Source: a virus
Direction: 5' to 3' (one strand)
IMG/VR virus record: IMGVR_UViG_3300037189_013052
Coordinates: 1-52,394 of that record
DNA length: 52,394 nt
The position numbers and the translations under genes were made by a program. The notes beneath the pieces were generated by a model, which had not been told where the DNA came from, ran no database searches, and saw only the letters and a program-made list of their open reading frames with translations. Positions 15,070-24,300 of this stretch are shown in pieces (the first letter of the stretch is position 1; every line of letters begins with the position of its first letter).

Positions 15070-15201
15070 TCACGCCGAAGTGCGCTGTAGCTTTCCGGCC
15101 TGCTGCTGCTGGCTGAGCTTGATGCGTTGCAACGCGATCCGCAGCTGCGCCGTTTCCACCAGGGCGGCTTCGGCTTCGGTGAGCCGCTGCTGCTGGGTCA
15201 T
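15070..15201 (-). CDS. 43-residue coiled-coil protein
   Basis: A short frame with ATG 15201 overlapping the stop of the upstream gene (ATGA). It encodes a Gln/Ala-rich helix (RLTEAEAALVETAQLRIALQ) and a basic tail. Its stop lies eight bases before the scaffold start. Tight packing supports translation. It could be a small head-assembly helper. Confidence 0.55.
   Translation of the reverse strand: MTQQQRLTEAEAALVETAQLRIALQRIKLSQQQQAGKLQRTSA
15087..15098 (-). repeat. start-associated 12-mer (scaffold gene)
   Basis: CCGGAAAGCTAC, 10 of 12 positions, 24 bases before the start at 15062, inside the preceding small gene. Confidence 0.45.
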
Positions 15202-16448
15202 GGGGTCAGATCGGATGTGGTGAAGCCAAGCGCTAGGAGCTGCTCACGGCAGTAGTCAGGGTTGCCCCAGTCCCAGTAGAAATACGGTGCTAGCCAGGTT
15301 GCAGCCTGAGCAGCATATTGTGGCGCTGGCGGCTTTTGGGCTATCAGCGGATTCCTTGGTAGCCGCTTCCAGCGTGGATCATCCTGGCCGTTAACATCTG
15401 AGAAAGTGACAACTGTAGGGGGTAGGTCGGATGCGTATCGCAGCGCAGTTGCAAAAGTTGGATCAAGCCTAGAAACCGCGAGCCATTTATCTTGATACTT
15501 GTCTGGTAAGTTATCTGAAAATGCAGCGTACATGCTACCTCTTGAACTTGGCGGATAATAATAAGACTGATAGTCTTCACCGCCTAAGCTATTACCCAAG
15601 GCGAAAAGTGCTGTTTCCCATTGTGAAACATTGTTTAAGATCTTAAATGCTGCTGGGGTAACGTAAGAAACTCCAGACAAAGTACGCAGCCAATTTTCAA
15701 TATAGAAGTTGCCACCTATACCGACTAAACCTTCTGAAAAGCCGTTTTGCAATGAAACAAAATTATCTAAATAGGTATCGTTTTCATTTTCAATTTCATT
15801 TCCTTTTCTGACTGGAGTTGCCAGTAAATCGCCGAATCTTACACAAGAAACATATTCAGAAATGCGATTCGTAACAGGTCCATAGCGCTCAAACTTGAAC
15901 AGGCTTTTTATTTTATTTGGCACATTTGATAATTGCCTGACAGATGAGCGTCCTACAATGAAAGCCTTGTGAGTCGTGGGGCCTATCGGGCCAATAAAGC
16001 CACCGCCGGATGTGACGTAGTAAAGGAGCGCAATGCAGGTAGTGCCATCAAGCGGCAAGCACGCAAATTGTGTATACGTGCCATACTGACCAGCATAGTC
16101 CAATCCGCGATCAAACTCAATGGTTAAAGATTTAGAAAGATCACCAGAATAAAGTTTAAGTACGGTGTCATTTCCTGGGTTGCCGACAAACCTGATTCCT
16201 ATCGAATACCAAAGCATATTGTGCGGGCTAATATCCCCCCCGCTAGTAGCCGCCGGCTCCGGCCTCCGGTAGTTCTTACTGCTAGCGCCAAACTTCCGCA
16301 GCTGCGGCCGTGGCTTCAGTGATGGCGGCGGCTTCTGCTGTTCCTGCCCTGTCCCCAGCCGGCGGCGATTGGCCAGGATGCGAGCCTTGACTACCTCCAG
16401 GATGGCAAACGGTACTTCCTGCAGATCCAGGTTGACCGACGGGCTCAC
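15198..16448 (-). CDS. unidentified tail-region protein, AT-rich
   Basis: A 416-residue protein. The first 65 residues are GC-rich, basic and helical (ILEVVKARILANRRRL, then KFGASSKNYRRP). The large middle part, roughly residues 70-350, is encoded by visibly AT-rich DNA and is strand-rich with many Tyr and Phe (LLYYVTSGGGFIGPIGP). The last 60 residues return to the local composition and end in a Trp/Tyr-rich segment. This looks like a conserved frame carrying a swapped-in domain, possibly for receptor contact. No family recognised. Confidence 0.65.
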   Translation of the reverse strand: MSPSVNLDLQEVPFAILEVVKARILANRRRLGTGQEQQKPPPSLKPRPQLRKFGASSKNYRRPEPAATSGGDISPHNMLWYSIGIRFVGNPGNDTVLKLYSGDLSKSLTIEFDRGLDYAGQYGTYTQFACLPLDGTTCIALLYYVTSGGGFIGPIGPTTHKAFIVGRSSVRQLSNVPNKIKSLFKFERYGPVTNRISEYVSCVRFGDLLATPVRKGNEIENENDTYLDNFVSLQNGFSEGLVGIGGNFYIENWLRTLSGVSYVTPAAFKILNNVSQWETALFALGNSLGGEDYQSYYYPPSSRGSMYAAFSDNLPDKYQDKWLAVSRLDPTFATALRYASDLPPTVVTFSDVNGQDDPRWKRLPRNPLIAQKPPAPQYAAQAATWLAPYFYWDWGNPDYCREQLLALGFTTSDLTP

Positions 16449-16843
16449 GGCTTGACGCCGAGGGTGATGCTGAACGCTCGACTCTGGCCTGCTGCGAGCG
16501 TGATCGGGCTGCTGTAGAGATTGACCGCATAGGGTTTGGTGCGTGATGGCAGCTTGATCACCATCGCATCAAACGTGAACCCTGCCCCAGTCGCGGGGCC
16601 GAACTGCCCGGTGATCACCGGCGCTTCAAAGCGGCCGGTCGTGGCGTTGTAGCTGCCGGTGCCGACTGTGCCAGTGACGGCCGCATACCCGGCGCTAGTG
16701 GCCAGCTCAGCTGCCTCCCAGGCGGTGAGCGTGCTGGTAACGGTCAGGCTGCCGGTGGTGGCGAGAAACACCTTGTACGCCTTGCCGGTCAACACCAGAC
16801 CTGCTTCGTACTCAAGCTCGCCTTGGGTGATAACGAACGGCAT
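16445..16843 (-). CDS. small tail structural protein
   Basis: A 132-residue beta-rich protein (YEAGLVLTGKAYKVFLA, GSLTVTSTLTAWEAAEL, GFTFDAMVIKLPSRTKPY) with a jelly-roll-like strand pattern. It is translated just after the large calcium-repeat tail protein and overlaps the start of the next gene. Probably a tail tip or fibre attachment component. Confidence 0.6.
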   Translation of the reverse strand: MPFVITQGELEYEAGLVLTGKAYKVFLATTGSLTVTSTLTAWEAAELATSAGYAAVTGTVGTGSYNATTGRFEAPVITGQFGPATGAGFTFDAMVIKLPSRTKPYAVNLYSSPITLAAGQSRAFSITLGVKP

Positions 16844-16861
16844 AGGGGCACCGGAACTGCC

Positions 16862-16873
16862 TTAGCTTTCCGG
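16862..16873 (-). repeat. start-associated 12-mer (gene at 16843)
   Basis: CCGGAAAGCTAA, 11 of 12 positions, 18 bases before the start at 16843; it overlaps the stop codon region of the upstream gene. Confidence 0.6.
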
Positions 16874-19831
16874 TCAGCTCAGCTCTACATGCTGGCCCGT
16901 GTAAGCCGTCCAGCTGGTGCCGTCGCTGTTGCCCTCAAACACCCAGCTCTCCAGTTCATCAAAGGTTGCCGATGCGAGGGCCGTCGATGCCGTGGCCAGC
17001 ATGAGCGGCATGTAAGGACTGGGAGTGTCAACGGAGCCGGCACGCACCTCAATGAAGCGGGTGCCGTTGAGCTTGGCCTTGTAGAAGTTGATTTCTATGA
17101 ACCGGTCTGCAGTGGTTGCCGAATAGGACGTGCTGCCCTCCCATCTGATGCTGACAGAGTTGGTCCCAATCTTTTTGTAGACAGATTGATAGGCGTAGTC
17201 TCCTGCGCCAAAATGTAGCTTTGGCACTGCAGGCCCGCTGGCGCTCAATCCTTGATAGGTGACAGCCACAAACTCAAACATCAAGTAGCCATTAGATGTC
17301 ACCCAGCAGGATGTGTACGGCACCCCGTTAACAACAACATTGAACGGGAATCCTGTTACTTGAACACTCCCCTCATCATTTGCACCATTAAAGATCCGCG
17401 TCCAGCCCGCAGCTTCTGCAGTGCTCAGCGTCGTGCCAGTGTTGCCCAGCAGCGGCTCAGCGGTGCCGGTGACACGCGCTACGGGCGTCTCGATGAGGTT
17501 ATCGTCCAGGGCCGCGAACGGAGCCGTGTAGAGATCAGCCTGATCCAGCTCTGGCTCATAGACAAACGGCCCACTGGCGACGGCCGCCGTCTCCGCCTCC
17601 AGCGTGAACGCATATTCAAACTCCCGGCTGCTCAGATACGGGCCAGTGAACGCTGTGAGCAGCTCTACCGTCAGGGTTGGGCCGATGATGTTTGCACCCT
17701 GCCGCCATTCAGCGAACACGTCGCTGCCGTTGGTGGGCAGCTGCGCCAGCGTTGGCGCCGGTGTGGCACCTGAGAAGTTGTTGGGGATCGCGATACTGTT
17801 CGCCTTCACCGGATATGCTTCCGTGGTGGTGGCGCCTGCAGCCGTTAGCCCCGTGCTCGCCACCGGCAATCGCAACCAGCTGGTAGCCGGTGCGCTGCTG
17901 CCGTAGTACCCGGTCACACCGATCAGCATCAGGTCTGAGCTGACCACCATGCCCTCGGGCCCCCAGGCGTAGCTGATCGAATCACAGAGAAACGCACCTT
18001 CGATGCCAGCGATCCGCAGGTAGAGCGGCGACAGGTCATCTGATGGGATCTCATTGAACCCTGAGACGATGTTCTGCCCGTAGGCGTGGCCAATGTCAAG
18101 GGCCGATTCAGTGCGACCGAAGGCTTCCGCAGCGGCAAGCGCGCCGCCAGGGGTCAGCACCCGCTGGCCTTTTAGGATCTGGAAAAAGCTATCCGGCGCA
18201 TACGGCATCTCATAGGTCGCCGTGGTGGTGTCGTCGGTGCTGTCATAAGCACTGCCATCAAAGCGAACCACACCGGTAACGGTCTTTGTGTTGTCAACAG
18301 TTACGGTATCTGTGGTGTAGTCGGTATCCTTGGTGTCGAAGTCTTCCCAACCAGTCGGCACATAAGGCGCCCAGTCTGGCGTGCCATCATTGTTGGTGTC
18401 GGTGTCATAATCCTGCCACTGCGTCGGGATATAAGGTGACCAGTCGGGTACGCCATCGCCGTTGCTATCCTGATTGAAGTCCTGCCATTGTGTCGGCACA
18501 TAGACGGCCCAATCTGGCGTGCCATCGTTGTTAGTGTCCTGATCAAAGTCTTGCCAGCCGGTCGGGACGTAAGTCGCCCAGTCTGGAACTCCATCACCGT
18601 TAGTGTCTTGATTAAGGTCTTGCCAGTTTCCCGGCACAAAAGGCGCCCAATCCGGGACACCATCATTGTTGGCATCACCGCGATAATCCTGCCAAACTTG
18701 CGGCACATACGGCGCCCAATCAGGGACGCCATTATTGTTGCTGTCCTGATCGTAGTCTTGCCATTGTGTTGGCACAAACGGCGCCCAGTCTGGGACGCCG
18801 TTGCCGTTGGAATCCTGATTCAGATCCTCCCATGATGTTGGCACATACGGGGCCCAGTCTGGTGTGCCGTCACTGTTGCTGTCCTGATCGTAATCGGTGT
18901 AATCCTGCGGCACATAAGGTGCCCAATCGGGTACGCCATCGCCGTTGCTGTCGCCTTGAAGAGTCTTAGGATCTATACCCGGCGGGACGTATGAGGTCCA
19001 GGCACCATTGCCATATTTCTCTTCTGGTGTAATGGTGGTGTCATCAGCATTAGTGTCGCCGTTGGTGACTTCATCCTTGATTGAATCCTGCTCAGACGGG
19101 CGCGAGGGTACTGGCTCGCGGCCGGTGCTGGTTTGAACTTCGGTGCCTTCAAAGATCAGCGGGATATAGGTTTGGATGACATCATCGAACAAAGCAGGAT
19201 TGCCTGCAGTGCCATTCAGTCCGTCAACAAGTGCAAGAACATCTTTAGCACTTTGCTGCCCCTCTTGAGATAGCCCCTGAGCGATCCAGCGGCTGGTTTT
19301 AGTGCGGGTCATATCGCGACCTGACGCCGTCCTGACATTCTCGTATTCAACAACGGTCTTATTGGCTATCACTAGGTAAGTGCCAGGCCTGAACCCCTCA
19401 TAGCTTGGCACCGAAAGGCTGCCAACAAACTGCACATAGGAGATTTGCTCAACTGTTGTATCCTTAATCTTTACCGGTCCTTCTGTGGTGATGGCGTATT
19501 CCGTGGTCGTTTCGCTAACGTTTTCCGCGTTACCTAGCGGCAACCCAAGAGCATTTTGAACCCTGTAGGTGACATAAGCTGAGTTGACTGAAGCGATCGT
19601 TGCCGTCTTAACGTCCCGCTTGAAAACGGCAACATCCTGAGTCTGCGGCTTGCCCTCAGCATCGTTATAGGCAAAGGTTTGATACTCGGTCCTGCTGGTG
19701 CTCGATGTGGTGCTTTGCAGCGGAACGCTTTTATCGACTACGCTGTTTGACCCGGCCGGCTTCACCTTCCATGTGATCTTGATCTGATCCGGCGGTGAGA
19801 TCGTCTCACTTGAAGTCCAGTCGTTTGGCAT
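16874..19831 (-). CDS. large tail protein with nine calcium-type repeats
   Basis: A 985-residue protein. Residues 1-290 are strand-rich. Residues 294-500 are nine tandem 23-residue units of the form DSNGDGVPDWAPYVPTQWQD plus a short acidic end. The DxNxDGxxD core is that of thrombospondin type 3 and dockerin calcium loops. The C-terminal 480 residues include a segment with QNIVSGFNEIPSDDLSPLYL and a late beta-rich domain. The gene follows the two distal tail genes, so a central fibre or tip protein that is stiffened by calcium is likely. The repeat copies differ by several bases each, so the array is not newly expanded. Confidence 0.75.
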   Translation of the reverse strand: MPNDWTSSETISPPDQIKITWKVKPAGSNSVVDKSVPLQSTTSSTSRTEYQTFAYNDAEGKPQTQDVAVFKRDVKTATIASVNSAYVTYRVQNALGLPLGNAENVSETTTEYAITTEGPVKIKDTTVEQISYVQFVGSLSVPSYEGFRPGTYLVIANKTVVEYENVRTASGRDMTRTKTSRWIAQGLSQEGQQSAKDVLALVDGLNGTAGNPALFDDVIQTYIPLIFEGTEVQTSTGREPVPSRPSEQDSIKDEVTNGDTNADDTTITPEEKYGNGAWTSYVPPGIDPKTLQGDSNGDGVPDWAPYVPQDYTDYDQDSNSDGTPDWAPYVPTSWEDLNQDSNGNGVPDWAPFVPTQWQDYDQDSNNNGVPDWAPYVPQVWQDYRGDANNDGVPDWAPFVPGNWQDLNQDTNGDGVPDWATYVPTGWQDFDQDTNNDGTPDWAVYVPTQWQDFNQDSNGDGVPDWSPYIPTQWQDYDTDTNNDGTPDWAPYVPTGWEDFDTKDTDYTTDTVTVDNTKTVTGVVRFDGSAYDSTDDTTTATYEMPYAPDSFFQILKGQRVLTPGGALAAAEAFGRTESALDIGHAYGQNIVSGFNEIPSDDLSPLYLRIAGIEGAFLCDSISYAWGPEGMVVSSDLMLIGVTGYYGSSAPATSWLRLPVASTGLTAAGATTTEAYPVKANSIAIPNNFSGATPAPTLAQLPTNGSDVFAEWRQGANIIGPTLTVELLTAFTGPYLSSREFEYAFTLEAETAAVASGPFVYEPELDQADLYTAPFAALDDNLIETPVARVTGTAEPLLGNTGTTLSTAEAAGWTRIFNGANDEGSVQVTGFPFNVVVNGVPYTSCWVTSNGYLMFEFVAVTYQGLSASGPAVPKLHFGAGDYAYQSVYKKIGTNSVSIRWEGSTSYSATTADRFIEINFYKAKLNGTRFIEVRAGSVDTPSPYMPLMLATASTALASATFDELESWVFEGNSDGTSWTAYTGQHVELS
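18332..18952 (-). repeat. nine tandem 69-base coding repeats
   Basis: Exactly 9 x 69 bases. Each unit encodes D-(S/T)-N-x-(D/N)-G-x-P-D-W followed by a YVPxxWQD-type spacer. A tenth, decayed unit may follow at lower coordinates (KDTDYTTDT). Confidence 0.85.
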
Positions 19832-19834
19832 CGC

Positions 19835-20554
19835 TTATCGCTCCACTGCGTTATAGGTCACCAGATAGTTATCCGCTGGCTCGCTTCCCACGGAAATCGG
19901 TTCCAAGCTCACTAAGTTTTCCTGCCGCAGTACCGGGCCTTTGCCGCTTTCGGTCAGCTCCAGCGGTCGCACCTCGAACGTCTCATCTGCTTTCAGCCTG
20001 CCGTAGCAGCATTCCGAACGGATCAGGTCACCGATCAGGCTGACATAGCCAACCGACAGGTCGATGTCATTGCGCAGAAAGGCGAACCGCAGCTCATAGC
20101 TACTGGCCGCCAGGGTTAGCCCCATCTGCGAGAGGCAATAGCGCAACACATCCTGCGCATAGATCGGCTTTGCCGCGACCTTCTGCTCTGCATCATTCAG
20201 CTTGTCGTACCAAGCCTTGCTTGTCGAATCAGCGCGGAACACCTGCTTGTCCTTGCGATCCTTCATCAGCGTCAGCTTGCAACCCACCTCCACCTCGGAA
20301 CGCCGCTCCAGCGGGTACGACATGGACCGGATCACCCGCAGGGGCTTCGGGAACCGGCTCACCTTGCCGGTCTGCGGGCAGGCCACTAGGAAGCTCACCG
20401 CCGTGCCACGAACGGGTGTCACAAACCCGTCAAACTGCAGCCGGCCCTGCGTCATGATCAACCCAGAGCGATCGCTGATGTGGTTGGTGCCCACATCACC
20501 CGAGACGCAAACCCCCAGGTCGGTAGCAACAATGGCGCGAAGGTCTACCGTCAT
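19835..20554 (-). CDS. distal tail / hub-like protein
   Basis: A 239-residue protein between the distal tail gene and the large tail protein. It contains strand-rich segments (TPVRGTAVSFLVACPQTGK, EVEVGCKLTLM) and a C-terminal YGRLKADETFEVRPLEL. Position suggests a hub or tail-tip subunit. No specific family recognised. Confidence 0.6.
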   Translation of the reverse strand: MTVDLRAIVATDLGVCVSGDVGTNHISDRSGLIMTQGRLQFDGFVTPVRGTAVSFLVACPQTGKVSRFPKPLRVIRSMSYPLERRSEVEVGCKLTLMKDRKDKQVFRADSTSKAWYDKLNDAEQKVAAKPIYAQDVLRYCLSQMGLTLAASSYELRFAFLRNDIDLSVGYVSLIGDLIRSECCYGRLKADETFEVRPLELTESGKGPVLRQENLVSLEPISVGSEPADNYLVTYNAVER

Positions 20555-21297
20555 CGCACCTGCTGCAGCTCCAGGCTGATCAGGAACCGGGTCACCCGTG
20601 CGCCGGCAACGATCACCGGGGTCTGCTCCACCTGTGGTGGCGTCACCGGGAACCAGGCGCCGACCGCCGGCTTCGTCGCGATCGTGGTCTCAAACCAGCT
20701 GCGGATCGTGTCATCGGCGCCGGCAGTATGCGTCCAGCCTTGCACCCGCCGCACCTTGGTGGCCAGCAGCGGCCCGCGGATCACATGGGTGCCGGTGGCG
20801 GCTAGGTCCATCGTGGGCCCACCATCGAAGCCGGGCGCCTCTGCGGTGAGGTTCAACGTCAGCCCGCCGACTGACAGGGTGCCATAGGTGCTGTCGTTGT
20901 CGGCCACCTGGGTGCCGATCTCCATCTCCCGCAGCATGATCGCCAGCTGTTGCGCCGCATCGACCAGCTCGAAGCTCACGCCCACCATGGATCCAGCTGG
21001 TGCCGGTGTTGGTGGCGCTGAGAACCAGGCGGCAACACTGCTCCAGCTCATCCCGCGAGCGGTGCCACTGGTGCTGACGGTGCTGCCCACTGCCAGGCTC
21101 ACCAGGGTGTCCTGATCGGCCAGTCGTGCCGTCCGCCAGGTTGAGTAGATGCCGTCGAGCGTGAGCCAATCGGCAGGGGTCAGGATCGCCTTCACCGGCC
21201 AGCGGCGCACCGTGCGACCTGACAGGCTGTCGCCGCTATAGGCAAAGGGAAACTCCTGCAGGGCGCGAATGGTCAAGCCGCCGACGGTGATCGCCAT
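20551..21297 (-). CDS. distal tail protein
   Basis: A 248-residue protein immediately after the tape measure gene, the usual place for the distal tail protein. The N-terminus (VGGLTIRALQEFPFAYSG, RTVRRWPVKAILTPADW) and an internal repeat-like VGGLTLNLT segment suggest two related beta domains. The C-terminus ends in a strand (TRFLISLELQQVR). The start lies five bases after the tape measure stop. Confidence 0.65.
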   Translation of the reverse strand: MAITVGGLTIRALQEFPFAYSGDSLSGRTVRRWPVKAILTPADWLTLDGIYSTWRTARLADQDTLVSLAVGSTVSTSGTARGMSWSSVAAWFSAPPTPAPAGSMVGVSFELVDAAQQLAIMLREMEIGTQVADNDSTYGTLSVGGLTLNLTAEAPGFDGGPTMDLAATGTHVIRGPLLATKVRRVQGWTHTAGADDTIRSWFETTIATKPAVGAWFPVTPPQVEQTPVIVAGARVTRFLISLELQQVR

Positions 21298-21301
21298 CAG
21301 G

Positions 21302-24300
21302 TCACCTCAGCTGCTGCAGGGTGCGTAGCACCTGGCTGCCCGTGGGGCCGGTTCGCTGCGTGACGGAGATATTCCACTGCTTGCGTGCCAGCTCGCCTAC
21401 TTCCTGTCTCAGTTTGCCGATTTCGATCGCCAGTTCTGCATTCCCGCCGACTGCCGCGATACCGCCAGGGCTAGGTAAGGCGCCGGCATCCTGCAGCCGG
21501 GCGGTGATACCAGCCGGGATCACGACACCAGAGCTAGGGGCTCGCCAGATGGAGTTAGCGGGCGCCTGGATCAGCGACAGCCGGCCGCCGGCTAGCAGCG
21601 CCTCCTGGCCCAGCTCGTTGACCTTGTACGCCTCACCGGCATCCACCGGGCCGCCAGACCATCGGGAACCGGGCAGGCCGGAGGCTTTGAGCAGCCACTC
21701 ATAGAAAGTCCTCGCCTGCGTTGCCGCATCTCGGGTGGCATCGCGCACACTGGCCATGCGATCACCGAGGTTCAAGCTGGCGATCCTCTCGGCAAAGGTC
21801 TTTGCGCTGCTCAGGTAAGCGGCAAAGTCCCTGGCGCCTTGGGCTGCGGCTGGGGCACTCTTGCCGGTGGACGTGAAAGCGCTAGCGATCGCACCGGCCG
21901 GGGTCTTGCCAGCATCCAGGCTCTTGCCCAGTCCATCAGCAGCGCCCTTCGCGGCGCCAGCCGCTTTAGCGCCGTCGCCGATGCCATCAGAAAGGTCGCC
22001 TGCCTCAGCGCCAGCATTCTTCAACGCCTGCTCAATCTGCTGGGTTGCCGTCTTGGTGCCGCCAGCCGCCTTGCCAGCATTGTCGTAACCGCCCTTGGTG
22101 CCGCCAAGTTGCCGGTTCATCTCCGTCACCGCCTTGTTCACCTCCTGCTGCGTCCGGCCCAGCACCACCGAACCATCAGCGGCCTTACCGATCGCCAGAC
22201 CGGACTGCTCCGCAATGCGCCGGTAGCGCTCCTGCTCCGTGGCCGAGTTTCCGGCATACACCGCGACATTCTTCATGCTGTTGGCGAGGCCCTGCGTTCT
22301 GACCAGGGAGCCATCCGCGGCGATGCGGTAGCCTTCGGCGGCAGCTTGCGCCTGCAGGCCATTGCGGGCGGTTTCGGCTGTGGCAGCGGCAATGGCACGC
22401 TCTAGGGGTTGAGTCTTCGCAAGCGTGCCAGCCTTCTCTTCCACGACGCCAAGGATCTGATTCTGCAGGTTGATCTGTGCCTGAGCGGCGGCCCTTTCCT
22501 CGTCGGTGGCGGCCTTAGCAAAATCAGCCTGCGCTTTCAGGATGTTGGCCTTCTGCTCCAAGACCTGCAGATTGGCCTCTATCCGCGCCTTCTCCTGGCT
22601 CAGCTGCAGCATCGCCTGCTCCAGTGCCTGCTGCTGCGTCAGTGCCTGATAGCGAGCCGACAGCGCCGCACGATCGGCCTGATCGATCTCTGCTTTCTTC
22701 GCTGCGATGATCGATTCCCCAGCGCCGCGATCCTGCAGCGCCTTCAGCTCAAACTGCAGGCCAGCTTTCGCCACACTGAACCGCGATTGCTCCAGATCGC
22801 CTACGGCCTTGGTTAGCCCCAGCAGTTGCTGCCCTACGGTAAGTTGAGCCTCCAGGTTACGGACTGGGGCACTGGCTAGAATCTTGTTAAGTTCATCTTC
22901 CGCTTTGGTTCGCTCTTGAACAGCTTTCTTCTGCTCTTCGGTTAGAACAGCTTGCTGAGCAGTCGCGGCACCTGTTTCCCTTGATCGGTTGATCTGTACG
23001 GTTAATGCTGCCGAAAGTCCGCTAGATGCTGCGGCTTCACTGTCAAGCGTGCGAGCCGCTTGGAGATACTGGGCCGCAAGCTGAGGATCACCCGCACGCT
23101 GGGCGGCTTCAGCCTTGACCCGCAAGCTCTGCGCCGTAGTTTGCGCCGCTGAAGCGATCTGCTTCAGGGATTCAACGTATTTCAGCGCTTCAGTAGCCTG
23201 GGCAGCCGTGACAGTTGCACCCGCTTTCAGTGTGTTCAGGAATGCCAGTGCTGGCATCTGAACCTGCGTAAAGCTATCTTGCAGCGCGGTAAGGCCCTTG
23301 GCCGCCGCCAGTTGCGCCATCTGCTCACGGGCATCCTGAAAGTATCCGATCAGGAACGGTCGGCCGGCTACCGCCTTCGCGCCTGTCTTCTCGATCTGTT
23401 CGCCGAGCTTGGCTACTGCTTTGTCTGCTACACCTTGCGCATCGGCAAATGAATCTGCGCCTTCCTTTGATCCGCCAAGTACATACTGCCAAGCAACTAC
23501 GGCAGCAGTGACAGCGGCTAAGGCGAGAACAAGCGGAGCTAGTGCAACGATTGCGCTCTGAACACCAGCAACAAATGAACCAAACTGAACCGATGTAAGG
23601 TAAGTACCAAAGGCAACAACAGCTTGTGATGCGGCAGTAAAGCCACCGACCAGCACCGTTTTTAGTGTTGTCGCCAATGCTGAGATTGCCGTTCCAGCAT
23701 TGACGCTACCGATCAGGCTTAGCTGCGTCAGCAACCCTGGGATAATCGCAGCAACACCCTTGATTGCACCTCCTAGAGTTGTGATCATCGTTGATGCCAG
23801 GCTGCTGATCTCAGCCGCGGCGGTCTGCACCACCGTCACCTGCATTGCCCGCTGAAAGATCACCATCGCTGCTGTTGCTGCTGCAGATGCACCTGCCAGC
23901 AGAATGAAAGCAGCAACGGCTGTCTTCACCGGTGCTGGCAGGCCAGCGATGACGCCAACGACCTGATTCGCCAGGGCAACCAAGGGCGCGAATGCTGCAG
24001 CGGCAACACCTCCTAAGGTCTTGCCGAGAGAATCGAGCGTACCGCCTAGCTGATTCATGGCCATCTGAAAGCCCTGCATCGCATTGCGGGCCGTATCTGT
24101 TGCTCCCTTGGTGTTGGCCATGGTGGCCGTCATCTTCTTAATATCTTCTTCGCTTTGATTCAGCAGTGCCAGCCATTTTGTACCGTCGTCTTCGCCACCA
24201 AATAGGTTGGCAGCAAGGCGGATCTTGCTAGATGGCCCCAGCTGATCAAAAGCGCCTTTCAACTTCAGCAGGGTGGTCCCCATCGGCTGCAGTGTGCCAT

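Noticed and set aside
14203-15076. GGCATCACGCC repeated three times as a regulatory motif
   Set aside because: Two copies are parts of one hairpin area and the third spans a stop codon; too few and too local to claim a motif.
18332-18952. Regular repeats that could suggest a CRISPR array
   Set aside because: The period is 69 bases with no unique spacers, the units encode a protein motif in frame, and no cas gene is near.
22409-22816. Plus-strand frames within the tape measure gene
   Set aside because: Leucine-rich shadows of coiled-coil codons on the minus strand.
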